Positions 63,134-64,000 of a DNA stretch of 64,000 bases are shown one piece after another. The translations under genes and the position numbers were made by a program. Each line of letters begins with the position of its first letter. Position 1 is the stretch's first letter. Source of the DNA: Streptococcus sp. HPH0090 (GTDB lineage: Bacteria > Bacillota > Bacilli > Lactobacillales > Streptococcaceae); the NCBI RefSeq assembly GCF_000411475.1, contig NZ_KE150465.1, forward strand, positions 141,686 to 205,685. Reading direction: 5' to 3'. The notes under the pieces are model-generated. The model saw only the letters and a program-made list of their open reading frames with translations, was not told where the DNA came from and did not search any database.

Positions 63134-63679
63134 CTAGTTAAGTTTTTTAATCACTTTATTCCTTTTATGTACATTATTGACCACACAAATGTAGAGAATG
63201 AATAAGAGAACCGAATAAATCAGCAATCCTAAAAACTTTGCATAGACCAGGTAAACTATCAAGGAACCTATCAAACTGATACTACTAATACAAATAAATA
63301 AGAAAGCAAGATTTCCATTTTTCTTTGCTATTTCTAAGAACTCTGAGTACTCAATATCTGTAAACAATGCCGGATATAAATCCAAGTCTTTGTCATAATA
63401 GTCAACTACAAATTTCCCTATGAGCAAGGAAAGACAGGAACATAGAATGAAGCTAGAATATTTGATAGTAGGGATATCAAAAATGGTTAAACCATTCAGC
63501 AATCTAATAATGGGGAGAGATAGCAAAGTGAGTCCAAGAGTGTAATAGTGTTGATTCTTAGAGGTTCTTTCGAGAATGGAAAAGTAAAGTCTCTTTTCTT
63601 TTAAGTCATAATAGACTATTTTGTTTTGATACAATCCTAGATTAACTAGTTTCCTATTGTTTTTCATTCTTTTAGTCAT
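63134..63679 (-). CDS. multi-pass membrane protein, unknown
   Basis: 181 residues. N terminus with a short strand-rich segment (QNKIVYYDLKEKRLYFSILE) and four or five membrane helices (about 45-63, 73-90, 120-140, 144-165), basic C terminus. Layout like the protein at 16496. ATG at 63679 has a weak site. Function unknown; possibly cotranscribed with the gene at 62835. Confidence 0.65.
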   Translation of the reverse strand: MTKRMKNNRKLVNLGLYQNKIVYYDLKEKRLYFSILERTSKNQHYYTLGLTLLSLPIIRLLNGLTIFDIPTIKYSSFILCSCLSLLIGKFVVDYYDKDLDLYPALFTDIEYSEFLEIAKKNGNLAFLFICISSISLIGSLIVYLVYAKFLGLLIYSVLLFILYICVVNNVHKRNKVIKKLN

Positions 63680-63837
63680 TGTTCAACATCTCTTTCTCAA
63701 ACCACTGGACTTCCATTTACTCTAATCTCAGAAAATCTCTAGCTCACTTCTTATACTAGAGAAATCTTTCCCCTTTGTCAACATTTCGCCGGTGTTTGCC
63801 CTTTATTAGAAACCATTCTCACTTCGAGTTCGCAACA

Positions 63838-63931
63838 AAAAAAAGCCGCCTGATTGGGCGACTTAATTTTTTTATAGGGAGATTATTATGAAAAAGTTTT
63901 AGGAGTATAAGTTAAGGTCTTCTTAACTTAT
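63838..63931 (-). ncRNA. csRNA-type (CiaR-dependent) small regulatory RNA
   Basis: About 94 nt on the minus strand. It starts with a perfect hairpin ATAAGTTAAG-AAGAC-CTTAACTTAT (63931-63907), continues with an unpaired stretch including AAACTTTTTCATAATAATCT then CCC, and ends in terminator TTAAGTCGCCC-AATCA-GGCGGCTTTTTTTT. The middle is antisense to a Shine-Dalgarno plus ATG (AGGGAGATTATTATGAAAAA), the targeting principle of pneumococcal csRNAs. It fits csRNA length and layout, and the promoter carries a CiaR repeat. Which numbered csRNA it is cannot be told. Confidence 0.85.
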
Positions 63932-63937
63932 GAGATA

Positions 63938-63970
63938 AGTATACAGCTCCTATCTTAAAGTTTCCTTAAG
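63938..63970 (-). promoter_or_regulatory. CiaR-activated promoter of the csRNA
   Basis: Minus strand CTTAAG-GAAAC-TTTAAG (63970-63954), ten bases, TATACT (63943-63938): NTTAAG-N5-WTTAAG in place of the -35, the known arrangement for CiaR-activated csRNA genes. Confidence 0.85.
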
Positions 63971-64000
63971 TATTTTTAAATGTGAGATTTTTCCATTTTA

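Overview
The window is a stretch of low-GC Firmicute chromosome from a mitis-group Streptococcus (S. mitis/oralis/infantis/pneumoniae type). The evidence is gene content and order: rpsL-rpsG-fusA-polC-pepS, argR/mutS opposite argS, a YesMN-type two-component system with a NrdI-like flavodoxin nearby, manLMN next to pepC and an rsuA-type gene. A CiaR-dependent small RNA gene and Gram-positive PolC agree with this. I cannot assign the species from sequence alone.

Layout. 1-3 kb: three tandem, recently duplicated lipoprotein genes (one cut by the window edge) and an unrelated lipoprotein. 3-8 kb: housekeeping genes (rsmE, prmA, a GIY-YIG protein, a NUDIX hydrolase, DUF3013, rarA). 8-16.5 kb: 6S RNA and tRNA-Lys(CUU), then an accessory zone in which the tRNA 3' end plus its terminator recurs four times. 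The modules between the copies hold a broken phage-type repressor, a DUF308 membrane protein, broken immunity-protein remnants, an aldo/keto reductase, an LtrA-like membrane protein and two further membrane proteins. 16.5-22.6 kb: small membrane and lipoprotein genes, queA, a CpsY-like LysR regulator, glsB and pepS. 22.6-30.6 kb: polC and the str operon (fusA, rpsG, rpsL), with two MITE-like hairpins between rpsG and fusA. 30.8-36.7 kb: a LytTR regulator/DUF3021 pair with a well-formed LytTR direct repeat, then mutS, argR and argS. 37-42.3 kb: small membrane genes, a NrdI-like flavodoxin and a yesL-yesM-yesN operon behind a probable cre site. 42.5-44.6 kb: a cadmium cassette (cadD-cadX) flanked by a duplicated rpmG 3' end, then rpmG and rpmF. 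44.8-57.5 kb: ilvD, a DUF59 protein, an OatA-like acyltransferase, tgt, a DUF975 protein, a secreted LysM protein, a HAD phosphatase, a MATE transporter, thrC and a glutamate-cysteine ligase family protein. 57.7-64 kb: the manLMN phosphotransferase operon with cre and CiaR sites, pepC, an rsuA-type pseudouridine synthase, two small genes and a csRNA gene on the minus strand.

How the parts connect. Much of the window is translation and genome maintenance. Overlaid on it are sugar/glycan sensing (YesMN, manLMN, cre sites), CiaR regulation (two sites), a metal-resistance cassette and an integration hot spot at tRNA-Lys. I found no CRISPR array, no restriction-modification locus and no intact integrase or transposase. 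The least ordinary features are the four-fold attachment-site scar, the rpmG-flanked cad cassette, the csRNA gene with its CiaR promoter and the LytTR operator.
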